Assembly: GCA_905371715.1 (NCBI GenBank)
Contig: CAJPLV010000002.1
Location: forward strand, 23,694 to 87,693
DNA length: 64,000 nucleotides
Direction: 5' to 3'
Origin: Candidatus Saccharimonadota bacterium
Lineage (GTDB): Bacteria > Patescibacteriota > Saccharimonadia > Saccharimonadales > Saccharimonadaceae
Shown here: positions 41,156 through 49,485 of the stretch, piece after piece
Layout of the letters: each line of letters starts with the position of its first letter
Position numbering within the stretch: position 1 is the first letter of the stretch
Position numbers and translations under genes: made by a program
The notes under the pieces: generated by a model
What the model saw: the letters and a program-made list of their open reading frames with translations, nothing else
The model's database searches: none
Told to the model about the DNA's origin: nothing

Positions 41156-43747
41156 ATGAAAGCTACCGCTATCAATCACACGGCCGCGCTTGCGGCGCAA
41201 TCAAAATATAGCACAACGCCGCTTCGCGCGCTTAACCCGCGTACGCTAACGGTTGATATTGTCCTGCCCGTACTTAACGAGGCGTATATTCTGGAAGAAT
41301 CGGTGCGTACGCTATGTATGTATATGGAAGATAATTTGCCGTATCATTATCAAATTATTATCGCCGATAATGGCAGTACGGACGGTACACGCCGGGTGGC
41401 GGCGATGCTCGCCGAGCACTTCCCTGCTGTCCGCGCCGTCTGCTTGCCAGAGAAAGGCCGCGGGCGGGCGCTTAAACAGGCGTGGCTGCAAAGCCGCGCT
41501 GACATTGTTAGCTATATGGATATCGATTTGTCAACGAATTTAGATGCATTCGTGCCGATGATCACGCCGCTCGTGACTGGCGATGCAGCGATTGCAGTAG
41601 GAAGCCGGCTGATGGAAGAATCGCAGACAACGCGCGGGTTAAAACGCGATATTATTTCGCGTTGCTACAATCGGCTGATCCGCTGGACGATGCGTACAAA
41701 ATTTGTCGACGCGCAGTGCGGGTTCAAGGCGATGCGCCGTGATGTTGCGCAACAATTGCTGCCGCACGTGAAAGATACAGCGTGGTTTTTTGACACCGAG
41801 TTGCTCGTAAAAGCAGAGTATGAAGGCTACACAATTCATGAGGAACCGGTGGAATGGATTGAGGATACTGATTCGCGTGTTCACATCGTGAAAACGGCGA
41901 CTGAAGACATCAAAGGTTTGTCGCGCGTGCGCGGCGAGTATGGCCGCGCGACGCTGTTTGAAGCGGCGGGCTTTGGCGGTTTGCTGCTCATGGCGTCAAT
42001 GCTGTACCTATGGAATATAACGATCAACGGCATGGCGAATAGCTATTATGCTGCCGCTGCACAAGCGGCGAGTGTGAATTGGACGGCGTGGCTGTTTGGT
42101 AGCCTGGACGCAGCGAATTTCATGAGCGTTGACAAGCCGCCCGTCAGCACGATGATTATGGGATTGTTCGGCCGCGCATTTGGTTTTTCGTCGTGGAGCA
42201 TGCTGTTGCCACATGCGTTGGCGGGTGTAGCAACGGTAGTGCTGGTGTATATGGCGGTGCGGCGCTGGTATGGCGTGAAATCGGCGTTGATCGCTGGTGC
42301 GGTGATGGCGCTTACGCCGGCGGCTGCGCTGATGTTTCGATTTAATAACCCCGATAGTTTCTTGACGTTGTTTTTGACGGCGAGCGCATATGCATTTTTG
42401 CGTGCGTTTGATAGTAAAAAATCGGCGCTGTGGCTGAGCGTAGCCGGGTTGCTTGCGGGGTTTGCTTTTAACACGAAAATGCTTCAGGGCTTGCTGGTCT
42501 TGCCTGTTATGGTGGTGCTGTATATGGCGTGTGCGAAGCCGACAGCTATGACGCGCGTGTGGCATTTGAGTGTTGCTAGTATCGCGACGGTGGCGTCAAC
42601 ATTTTGGTGGAGCGTGCTCGTGTGGTTGATGCCGGCAGCACACCGTCCATGGATAGGCAGTACGAATAACAACAATATCTGGAGTTTAATATTTGGCTAT
42701 AACGGCTTTGGGCGTTTGTTCGGCGGACGCGGAGGCGTGCCTGGCGGTGCAGGCGGCGGACCAGGTGGTGTTGGTTTTGGCGGCGAGACGGGCGTGCTGC
42801 GCATCTTCAATGAGAGCTTTGGTCCTAATATCGCGTGGCTGGTTCCAACGGCGTTGATTGGCGGCGGATTGGTTATCTGGTTATTACGCCATGCACCGCG
42901 TGACAACAAAGAGCGTGCCGGTGTGCTCTTGTGGCTAGGGTGGCTGTTTATTCACATTGTAGTGTTTAGCATGACAAGCGGCACAATTCACCCGTACTAT
43001 GTCGTGGCGATGGCGCCGGCGGTAGCAGCCCTTGTTGGAATTGGCGTGCCGTATATCTGGAAAGCCTATACGCGCCGTACGCATGTTTGGTGGATCGTGC
43101 CGCTAACAATCGCGACAACAACAATCACGAGCGTCATTATGCTTGGCTACCGCAACGATTGGTTGATACTTACGTGGCTTGTCGGTGTAGCAGGCGTTAT
43201 TGCTATGGGTATAGCAGTTATATCGCCTACGTATATTTCAATGTGGCTGCGGCGAATGATGCTCGCCTGCGCAGTAATTTCGGCGTGTGTTGCTCCAATT
43301 GCGTATAGTGTTTCAACGGTTATGGCGGCACATAGCGGTAGTATTCCAACGGTTGGACCAAACGCAAGCGCGATGAATAATACAAACAACGAAACTGCCT
43401 CTGCCGAGGCGGCGCTCGTAAAATTTCTGCTTGCGAATCAGCGGGGTGCAACGTGGATTGCGGCAGTTGATAGTGCAAATACGTCGGCGCCGATTCAGTT
43501 GTCAACCAAGCAGCCGGTTATGGCAATTGGCGGATTTAATGGCAGCGATTCGACGCTCACGCTTCAGTCGTTCAAGCAACTCGTCGCTACCGGCAAAGTA
43601 CGCTACTACGTTGTGGATAACAGTAGCCGCGGCGGTGGACCAGGCGGAAATTCTGACATCGCGCAGTGGGCAACATCGTCGGGCGTAAAAATTGAGTATG
43701 GTGGCACGCAGTACGCAGTATATGATCTAAAAAACGCGGCGTTATAG
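41156..43747 (+). CDS. GT2 - GT39/ArnT-like fusion glycosyltransferase
   Basis: 863 residues, two enzymes in one chain. Residues about 33-260 are a GT2 dolichol-phosphate-mannose-synthase-like domain: DIVLPVLNEAYILEESV, IIADNGSTDGTRR, SYMDIDLSTN (DxD) and FVDAQCGFKAMRRDV. From about 275 a polytopic GT-C part (PMT/ArnT type) starts: LDAANFMSVDKPPVSTMIMG carries the catalytic-type Asp and FNNPDSFLTLF follows. A Gly-rich loop (GRGGVPGGAGGGPGG, near 525) and an outer C-terminal domain complete it. One protein could make the lipid-linked sugar and then transfer it. TATAGT ends seven bases before the ATG. Confidence 0.88.
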   Translation: MKATAINHTAALAAQSKYSTTPLRALNPRTLTVDIVLPVLNEAYILEESVRTLCMYMEDNLPYHYQIIIADNGSTDGTRRVAAMLAEHFPAVRAVCLPEKGRGRALKQAWLQSRADIVSYMDIDLSTNLDAFVPMITPLVTGDAAIAVGSRLMEESQTTRGLKRDIISRCYNRLIRWTMRTKFVDAQCGFKAMRRDVAQQLLPHVKDTAWFFDTELLVKAEYEGYTIHEEPVEWIEDTDSRVHIVKTATEDIKGLSRVRGEYGRATLFEAAGFGGLLLMASMLYLWNITINGMANSYYAAAAQAASVNWTAWLFGSLDAANFMSVDKPPVSTMIMGLFGRAFGFSSWSMLLPHALAGVATVVLVYMAVRRWYGVKSALIAGAVMALTPAAALMFRFNNPDSFLTLFLTASAYAFLRAFDSKKSALWLSVAGLLAGFAFNTKMLQGLLVLPVMVVLYMACAKPTAMTRVWHLSVASIATVASTFWWSVLVWLMPAAHRPWIGSTNNNNIWSLIFGYNGFGRLFGGRGGVPGGAGGGPGGVGFGGETGVLRIFNESFGPNIAWLVPTALIGGGLVIWLLRHAPRDNKERAGVLLWLGWLFIHIVVFSMTSGTIHPYYVVAMAPAVAALVGIGVPYIWKAYTRRTHVWWIVPLTIATTTITSVIMLGYRNDWLILTWLVGVAGVIAMGIAVISPTYISMWLRRMMLACAVISACVAPIAYSVSTVMAAHSGSIPTVGPNASAMNNTNNETASAEAALVKFLLANQRGATWIAAVDSANTSAPIQLSTKQPVMAIGGFNGSDSTLTLQSFKQLVATGKVRYYVVDNSSRGGGPGGNSDIAQWATSSGVKIEYGGTQYAVYDLKNAAL

Positions 43748-43902
43748 CAAATGAGCTTGCTTAAAAAATAAAACACGATGCTTCTATTGCACAAAAATAT
43801 CGCGTAAGTCAAATATAATAGAGACGGATTAGCGTAGGCATTGTTTAAGCTTTATCCAAGTAACCTGCGCCATACTGTTACCCATAACGAAAGGAGACGT
43901 AT

Positions 43903-44166
43903 ATGAAACAAATCCAACCAATTGCCCTAACGAACGACGAGGCGCTTGTACTGCAGCAAATCACTGAAAACGGCGAAGACGACGTGATCGGCTTGTCGCG
44001 CGGGTTGCGTATGAGCCGTTCGCGCGTGGCGCAGCAGCTGGAGCGGCTGCGTGCGAAAAAACTCGTAACGATCAAGTCAACCTGCGGTGATTTGTGGGTG
44101 CGAGCCAGCAAACGCGGTCGCCAACTCGTTCGGTATATGTGGCCGGAGATGGCGCCAGCCTACTAA
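43903..44166 (+). CDS. Small winged-helix DNA-binding protein
   Basis: 87 residues, MarR-like winged helix without a dimerisation arm: NDEALVLQQITENGEDDVIG, then LSRGLRMSRSRVAQQLERLR (recognition helix) and VTIKSTCGDLWVRAS (wing). Strong AAGGAG, and TATAAT at 43814-43819 gives a leader of about 77 bases. Lies just before the two-component genes, but its own promoter suggests separate control. Confidence 0.75.
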   Translation: MKQIQPIALTNDEALVLQQITENGEDDVIGLSRGLRMSRSRVAQQLERLRAKKLVTIKSTCGDLWVRASKRGRQLVRYMWPEMAPAY

Positions 44167-44197
44167 ATTTTTACCGAGAAAGGTATACTGTAGAATA

Positions 44198-44878
44198 ATG
44201 AAGATTTTAGTCGTAGACGATGAGGTGCGAATCGCCGAGGCAATCAAACAAGGGCTTGAGCTTGACGGCTATGCGGTTGACGTTGAGCACGACGGCGAGG
44301 ACGGTTACAATGCGGCGCGCGCCGATGAATACGATGCGATCGTACTTGATGTGATGATGCCGGTAATGAATGGCTATGAAGTGGCGAAAAAGCTGCGTGC
44401 TGCCGGCGACACAACGCCGATTATTTTACTCACTGCGAAAGACCAAAATCGCGACATCGTGCAAGGGCTTGATAGCGGCGCCGATGACTATCTCGCGAAG
44501 CCGTTTAGCTTTGACGTGCTGGGAGCGCGTATCCGCGCACTGCTGCGCCGCCCGCAGGAGGTACTTGATAATGTACTAGCCGCCAAGGATGTCAGGCTTG
44601 ATACAGTGAATCGGACGGTAACGCGTGCTGGCAAGCCGGTGAAATTATCAAGCAAGGAGTTTGCGATTTTGGAATATTTAATGCGCAATAAAAACCAAAT
44701 CATGAGCAAGCAAAATATCATGACGCACGTGTGGGATTTCGACGCTGATATCTTGCCGAATAACGTTGAGGTGTTTATCAATTATTTACGCGGTAAAATA
44801 GATAAACCATTCAAACAATCCGAGCCGCTCATTCAAACAGTGCGCGGTTTCGGCTATGTGATCAAGGACGGCGCATGA
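44198..44878 (+). CDS. OmpR-family response regulator
   Basis: 226 residues. Receiver domain with acidic pocket DDE (7-9), phospho-acceptor Asp51 in IVLDVMMPV, Thr/Lys switch in ILLTAKDQNRD and DDYLAKPF. C-terminal winged helix: LSSKEFAILEYLMRNKNQIM and TVRGFGYVIK. TATACT (44184-44189) ends eight bases before the ATG at 44198. The histidine kinase gene begins two bases after its stop codon. Confidence 0.95.
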   Translation: MKILVVDDEVRIAEAIKQGLELDGYAVDVEHDGEDGYNAARADEYDAIVLDVMMPVMNGYEVAKKLRAAGDTTPIILLTAKDQNRDIVQGLDSGADDYLAKPFSFDVLGARIRALLRRPQEVLDNVLAAKDVRLDTVNRTVTRAGKPVKLSSKEFAILEYLMRNKNQIMSKQNIMTHVWDFDADILPNNVEVFINYLRGKIDKPFKQSEPLIQTVRGFGYVIKDGA

Positions 44879-44879
44879 G

Positions 44880-45890
44880 ATGAAGCATGTGCGCCGCCGC
44901 GATGTGCTGCGTCTAGCGGGTACATATCTCGCTATTATTATGGTGATGAGCATCGTGTTTAGTTTTGTGCTGTATAATTTTTCGGCGCAGGAATTTCATC
45001 GCCGTCCAGAGCAGCGGCATACTGATTCAAAACTCTCGCCGATTGTGATTGACGACGAGTCGCTGAGCGTGAGCGACTACTTGTCGAAGCGCGAAGATTT
45101 CGCAACGGCGTCGCTACGGATCAATTTGGTGATAGTTAACCTAGTAATGTTTGTCGTGGCGTCGCTATTGAGTTATTTGCTGGCGCAGCACACGTTGCAG
45201 CCGATTGAGGAAAATATGGCGGCGCAGTCGCGCTTTGTGAGCGATGCCAGCCACGAATTGCGCACGCCACTGACGGCGCTACTGGCGGCAAATGAAGTGG
45301 CGGCGCGCAATACGAAGCTTACGCTTGCGCAGGCGAAACGCGTCATTGCTGATAATGTTAGCGATGTGACACGTTTGCAAACATTAGCAAATTCTATGCT
45401 TGGGTTATTGAAAGATGACGATGCGGCTATAGCGAAAGCACCGGTGTCGCTTCAGGCGGTCGTGAACCGCGCGATGAATTTGGTGGTAGCGCAAGCGGTC
45501 GAAAAAAATATTGCTGTTGAGGACGAGACGGTAGAATTGACGCTACTCGGCGACCGCCAGAAACTAGAACAGCTCGTGACGATTTTGCTTGATAATGCAA
45601 TCAAATACAGCGGCAACGACACGACGGTTCATATATCAAGCACGCGCAAAGGTCGCCAGGCAGTGATCGCGGTGTGCGATGAGGGAATTGGTATGGACAG
45701 TAAAACGGTTGAGCAGATTTTTACGCGGTTTTATCGCGCTGAGGAATCGCGCACAACTAGCGGGTACGGACTGGGTTTGCCGATTGCGCAGCGGATTGTG
45801 CAAGCGCACGGCGGTAAGATTTCCGTACGAAGCGCTAAGGGTAAGGGAACGACGTTTACGATTTCCCTGCCGCTTGCCGCAAAGCCGTAG
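44880..45890 (+). CDS. Two-component sensor histidine kinase
   Basis: 336 residues. Helices at about 13-33 and 81-101 flank a short outer loop of about 45 residues, too small for a typical sensor domain. Phospho-acceptor His125 in SDASHELRTPLTALLAANEV; N box LLDNAIKYSGND; G1 DEGIGM; G2 GYGLGLPIAQRIVQAHGGK. No HAMP is obvious. Pairs with the regulator encoded just upstream; the signal may be envelope or membrane state. Confidence 0.95.
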   Translation: MKHVRRRDVLRLAGTYLAIIMVMSIVFSFVLYNFSAQEFHRRPEQRHTDSKLSPIVIDDESLSVSDYLSKREDFATASLRINLVIVNLVMFVVASLLSYLLAQHTLQPIEENMAAQSRFVSDASHELRTPLTALLAANEVAARNTKLTLAQAKRVIADNVSDVTRLQTLANSMLGLLKDDDAAIAKAPVSLQAVVNRAMNLVVAQAVEKNIAVEDETVELTLLGDRQKLEQLVTILLDNAIKYSGNDTTVHISSTRKGRQAVIAVCDEGIGMDSKTVEQIFTRFYRAEESRTTSGYGLGLPIAQRIVQAHGGKISVRSAKGKGTTFTISLPLAAKP

Positions 45891-45964
45891 GTTTTTTTAA
45901 GCTGGATTTAACACGCCATCGTTACAATTCCTCTCGTCATTAACTAAGAATAAGAGGAGGATAA

Positions 45965-46345
45965 ATGAAAATAGAAGATGGATTTAATGTTTCATCGAAA
46001 ACACCGGCTGTAACGCGGCAATCGGCGGTGAATACGGGGCTGGTAGTTGCAGCGGTATCAATGGCGCTTCTGACTGGCGTGATTGGGTATATGCTTGGTA
46101 TGCAGTCAAGTGGCAGCCGTTCTCTAGCGGGTTCGCAAGGTGTAGCGCCCGGCGGATCGTCGCAGCAAGGCGGTGCGCCAGGAGGCTCTGGCTCGGCGCC
46201 ACCGCAGACTGGTTCGTCAGCGCAACAACCGCCAAATCAGACGAGTCAGCCGACAAGCAACACGCCGGCTCAAAATCAAGGCGCAAACCAGACGGCGTCA
46301 AAAACGAATCCTCAACCATCCGCGAACAGCACATCAAATACATAA
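45965..46345 (+). CDS. Single-helix membrane protein with low-complexity outer tail
   Basis: 126 residues. One helix (TGLVVAAVSMALLTGVIGYMLG), then about 75 residues made almost only of Gly, Ser, Gln, Pro, Thr, Asn and Ala, without charge apart from one Lys. It resembles disordered or glycosylated stalks. AGAGGAGG ahead of the ATG is a very strong ribosome site. Coming directly after the sensor kinase, it may be a target or partner of that system, or an acceptor for the glycosyltransferase encoded at 41156; both are guesses. Confidence 0.65.
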   Translation: MKIEDGFNVSSKTPAVTRQSAVNTGLVVAAVSMALLTGVIGYMLGMQSSGSRSLAGSQGVAPGGSSQQGGAPGGSGSAPPQTGSSAQQPPNQTSQPTSNTPAQNQGANQTASKTNPQPSANSTSNT

Positions 46346-46372
46346 TTTTCGCGTTATCGTCCGTAAACGCGG

Positions 46373-46378
46373 TACAAT
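46373..46378 (+). promoter_or_regulatory. -10 box of a leaderless gene (46385)
   Basis: TACAAT, six bases before the ATG of the CorA-like gene. Confidence 0.6.
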
Positions 46379-46384
46379 AAACGT

Positions 46385-47299
46385 ATGCTCACCTACTACC
46401 AGTTTACGGACGGCGCTTTAGAGCGCTGCGACGACGTTAAGCGCGCTGCTTGGACGCGGTGCGAAAATCCGTCGGCGGACGATTTGTTCCATTTGCATCA
46501 GCTTGGGTTGGATGATGATTTAGTAAACGACGCGCTTGACCCGCATGAAATACCGCGGATTGAGCAGGGCGACGGCTGGGTGTATTTCATCACGCGGTTG
46601 CCAGGCGTCGATGATAATTTCAATGATTTTACGACGCCGATAATGTTTGCGCTTGGCGAGCATGTCGTGACGCTTAGCCGTGAACGTATGGGGCGCGTGT
46701 GGCAGCCATTTGTTGACCGCACGCGGATTCAAGCACCGTCGCAAACACAATTATTCTTGGTAATGGTTGAAGCGATGCTGCGATCGTACCAGTCGCGCGT
46801 GGCGCTGATTAACCGCCAGACGCGCGCTGTTACGGGCGATGTGACGACTTTGCGTTCGCGCGATATCGCTACGTTGGTAGAGTTTGAGCGTAAACTGAAC
46901 GACTATTTAGACGCGTTGATTCCGACGAATGTTGCACTGGAGCGCACGCTAAATACGCGCTATAAACTCATTAAACTCGGCGAAGAGGACCAGGGGATCG
47001 TCGAAGATTTGTCGGTTGATATTGAGCAGTTAATCGCGCGGTGCAAGTCGCTCTTGCGCACGATTCAAAACGTACGCGATAGCTTCCGCGCCGTCATGGA
47101 TACGCGCCTGAACGAAACGATGCGGATTTTGACGGTCGCGACGCTCGCGCTAACGATTCCGACGATGCTTGCCGGGCTATTTGGCATGAATGTCGACTTC
47201 CCGTTTGATACGCACGGCGTGATGGCATTCTGGATTATTGTCGCCGCGAGTATCATCACGGCGATTGCGACGGGGTATTATTTCTTGAAAAAACGCTAG
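46385..47299 (+). CDS. CorA-like magnesium/divalent cation transporter
   Basis: 304 residues. A cytoplasmic alpha/beta domain (about 1-240) with long helices is followed by two C-terminal helices; the pore-mouth signature is GMN in LFGMNVDFPFDTHG. A Lys/Arg-rich end (YYFLKKR) matches the family. Imports Mg2+ or another divalent ion as a pentamer. Confidence 0.92.
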   Translation: MLTYYQFTDGALERCDDVKRAAWTRCENPSADDLFHLHQLGLDDDLVNDALDPHEIPRIEQGDGWVYFITRLPGVDDNFNDFTTPIMFALGEHVVTLSRERMGRVWQPFVDRTRIQAPSQTQLFLVMVEAMLRSYQSRVALINRQTRAVTGDVTTLRSRDIATLVEFERKLNDYLDALIPTNVALERTLNTRYKLIKLGEEDQGIVEDLSVDIEQLIARCKSLLRTIQNVRDSFRAVMDTRLNETMRILTVATLALTIPTMLAGLFGMNVDFPFDTHGVMAFWIIVAASIITAIATGYYFLKKR

Positions 47300-47341
47300 C
47301 GCGTAATCCGTTTATGCTTGCATGCCGGCAGGCAATGCGTT

Positions 47342-47443
47342 ATGATGGCTCGAGTTCGCGAGCTGCGCGTGATATGTAATGATAGCCAAAAGGTCGAGCG
47401 CGCAAAATCATGGCGAGCCGAATCGTGCAAATGCACGCACTAA
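47342..47443 (+). other. Doubtful 33-codon frame in a 313-base intergenic region
   Basis: ATG 47342 opens a basic, cysteine-containing frame ending at TAA 47441-47443, right before an AGGAG that serves the next tiny frame. No clear ribosome site of its own. May be chance or part of an RNA. Listed because 47300-47612 is otherwise unexplained. Confidence 0.2.
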
Positions 47444-47454
47444 TAGGAGAAAAT

Positions 47455-47547
47455 ATGTCAATAGCTGTATCGTTTGCGCCTAGCCGCAGCAGGCGAATTG
47501 CGGTGGATATATTGCCCGCGGTGTGGCAGCGGTATATTGTATACTGA
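47455..47547 (+). CDS. Possible 30-residue small protein
   Basis: ATG 47455 preceded by TAGGAG at the ideal six-base spacing; reads MSIAVSFAPSRSRRIAVDIL and ten further residues, ending IVY. Basic and non-membrane. No obvious -10 box nearby upstream, so it would depend on CorA read-through or an unseen promoter. A bidirectional hairpin terminator follows 18 bases later. Could be a real small gene, a leader, or chance. Confidence 0.3.
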   Translation: MSIAVSFAPSRSRRIAVDILPAVWQRYIVY

Positions 47548-47564
47548 TTGCGGTAGCGGTATGA

Positions 47565-47590
47565 AAAACACCCTGGTTGCAGGGTGTTTT
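47565..47590. terminator. Bidirectional terminator between convergent genes
   Basis: Perfect stem AAAACACCCTG / CAGGGTGTTTT with GTTG loop; T-runs on both strands. Serves the minus-strand DsbA-like gene and anything transcribed from the CorA side. Confidence 0.85.
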
Positions 47591-47612
47591 CGCATACATG
47601 ATTCTTCGGCGG

Positions 47613-48371
47613 CTAGTTTTCGCGTGGTAGTGCAATACCGTGTTCTTTGAGCGCAGGAACGATGACGTATTTTTCGAAGTCGTCGGCGTTCGCCCAGACG
47701 TATGTTGCGTTTGAGTCGGTCTTGCTTGTCGAGATGATTTTACCGTTTGAAACTTTTTGATTGCCGACGTCTTTTTTGCCGATAAAGAGCGCTGGCGTCC
47801 CGCCGACACCGGCTTTCGCGCCGACAGCGAGGTCGTAGTCGATTTTTTTGCGGATTGAAGCGCTATCAAGATGCTCAGAAAACTTATCTTTGTTAATGCC
47901 AAGCTCTGCTGCGAGCGACACGAAATAATTCGTGCGCGCTGCGCCCGTTAATTCGACCCAGTTGCTGCGCTGCTCAAATAATTTATCGTGCATTTCCCAA
48001 TATTTGCCTTCTACGCCGGCTGATTCGGCAGCAGCAGCGGCAGCAAGCGCATTCGGATGCGCATTTGTTAGCGGATAATTACGGAAGACGTAGCCGATTT
48101 GCCCTTTATATTTTTCGACGACTTTTTTGATGATCGGATGCGCTGAATTACAGCCCGGGCATTGGAAATCGGCGTACTCAAACAAAATCACTTTGCTTTT
48201 CATATTGCCGTAGGTGTGGTCGGCGATATTACCGTTATCGGCAGCAGCGGTTTGTATAGCGGTAGGGTCGACATTTGCCACGTTTACTTTGTTGTTGCGC
48301 GACAAATAAATCAATCCGCCGATAATCGCCACGCAGATTGCGGCAAAAATAATCCAGGCTCGCTTTGTCAT
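47613..48371 (-). CDS. DsbA-family thioredoxin-fold protein, membrane-anchored
   Basis: 252 residues from ATG 48371 (AGGAGG just upstream; an ATG at 48425 is spurious). Signal anchor AWIIFAAICVAIIGGLIYLS, then a thioredoxin fold with active site FQCPGCNSAH (CPGC) and cis-proline loop GVGGTPALFIGKKD. This is the Thioredoxin_4/DsbA layout with a helical insert. Probably catalyses disulfide formation in surface proteins; the second such enzyme in the window. Confidence 0.9.
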   Translation of the reverse strand: MTKRAWIIFAAICVAIIGGLIYLSRNNKVNVANVDPTAIQTAAADNGNIADHTYGNMKSKVILFEYADFQCPGCNSAHPIIKKVVEKYKGQIGYVFRNYPLTNAHPNALAAAAAAESAGVEGKYWEMHDKLFEQRSNWVELTGAARTNYFVSLAAELGINKDKFSEHLDSASIRKKIDYDLAVGAKAGVGGTPALFIGKKDVGNQKVSNGKIISTSKTDSNATYVWANADDFEKYVIVPALKEHGIALPREN

Positions 48372-48437
48372 AATCCTCCTTCGTTTCTCTTTGTAAAGTA
48401 TAGCGCGCCGAGCCTCGCCAAGCAAGCGATACTGCGG

Positions 48438-48443
48438 TACAAT
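48438..48443 (+). promoter_or_regulatory. -10 box of a leaderless gene (48450)
   Basis: TACAAT, six bases before the ATG at 48450. Confidence 0.6.
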
Positions 48444-48449
48444 GAAAGC

Positions 48450-49463
48450 ATGCAGACGCTTTGGGTTTTGATTTTCGCCGCGCTGTTTCTCGCGCTCGTT
48501 GCGGTAGCAAGTATATCGCCGCGGCGTACCGTATTATCGTCGTATGAATTGCAGCGCCGGCGGGCGACGGGCGACGTGTCGGCGGCAGAAGAACTGCGGC
48601 GCAGCTTGCTCATCAATGATATACTATCACTGCAGAAAGCGGTTGAAGCACTGTTGCTGGTTTGCGCGGTGCCGTGTGCAATTATGGCATTCGGCTGGCT
48701 GGCTGGCGTGCTGATTGCGGTATTTGTAGCGCTCGGATACGGTCGTATTGCGCATAATGGTATGCTAGCAGCTGTCGCTGACCGATATTATATGATGCTT
48801 GAGCCGAAGTTACTGCAGTTCGTCGAACGTTATCCGAGCGTCGGTAAACTATTGCGGAGTGTCGCGACGCCGCCCGAAGCGAGTCTGCTCAGTTCGCGCC
48901 AGGAATTAGAGCATTTGGTAAAAGAATCGGGTGCGATTTTGACCGCTGACGAAAAACGCCTTATCAAAAGCACGCTCCATTTCGGCGATAAAACGGTTGA
49001 AGAAGTCATGACGCCGCGCGGCGTGATTGATGCGGTGAAGAAAGACCAGCTAATTGGACCGCTTTTACTTGACGAGCTGCACAAGACCGGGCACAGCCGC
49101 TTTCCGGTCATGGATGGCGATATTGATCATATTATCGGCGTGCTCTATATCCGCGATTTGCTGACGCTTACGGACAAGCGCTCGCACCGCGCAGAGACGG
49201 CGATGGAGCGAAAAGTTTATTGCATCAATCAAAATCAAGAACTTGAAAAAGCTCTGTCGGCGTTTATCAAGACGCGCCATCATTTGTTCATTGTCGTGAA
49301 TGATTACCGCGAAACAGCAGGTGTCGTTACGATTGAAGATGTCATTGAAGCTCTGCTCGGGCGTAAAATTGTCGATGAAGATGATGTCGTTGTCGATTTG
49401 CGCGCCTTTGCAGCAAAAAATCCGCGCCACAACAATAAAAGTTCGGCAGCGACCGACGTTTGA
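48450..49463 (+). CDS. CBS-domain membrane protein (HlyC/CorC-like)
   Basis: 337 residues. N-terminal helix (LWVLIFAALFLALVAVASI), a hydrophobic hairpin (about 68-105), then a CBS pair: VEEVMTPRGVIDAV, SRFPVMDGDIDHIIGVLYIR and HHLFIVVNDYRETAGVVTIE with DVIEALLG. The full DUF21 (CNNM) membrane domain is not clear. CBS pairs bind adenine nucleotides and gate ion transport. The next gene is a CNNM protein 22 bases away, so the two may form a hetero-oligomer. Confidence 0.85.
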   Translation: MQTLWVLIFAALFLALVAVASISPRRTVLSSYELQRRRATGDVSAAEELRRSLLINDILSLQKAVEALLLVCAVPCAIMAFGWLAGVLIAVFVALGYGRIAHNGMLAAVADRYYMMLEPKLLQFVERYPSVGKLLRSVATPPEASLLSSRQELEHLVKESGAILTADEKRLIKSTLHFGDKTVEEVMTPRGVIDAVKKDQLIGPLLLDELHKTGHSRFPVMDGDIDHIIGVLYIRDLLTLTDKRSHRAETAMERKVYCINQNQELEKALSAFIKTRHHLFIVVNDYRETAGVVTIEDVIEALLGRKIVDEDDVVVDLRAFAAKNPRHNNKSSAATDV

Positions 49464-49485
49464 TGGTATACTAAAGGCGTAATAC

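Noticed and set aside
47300-47612. tmRNA, RNase P RNA or SRP RNA in the largest empty region
   Set aside because: No tRNA-like T arm with CCA end, no RNase P core and no SRP tetraloop motif could be found there or elsewhere in the window.
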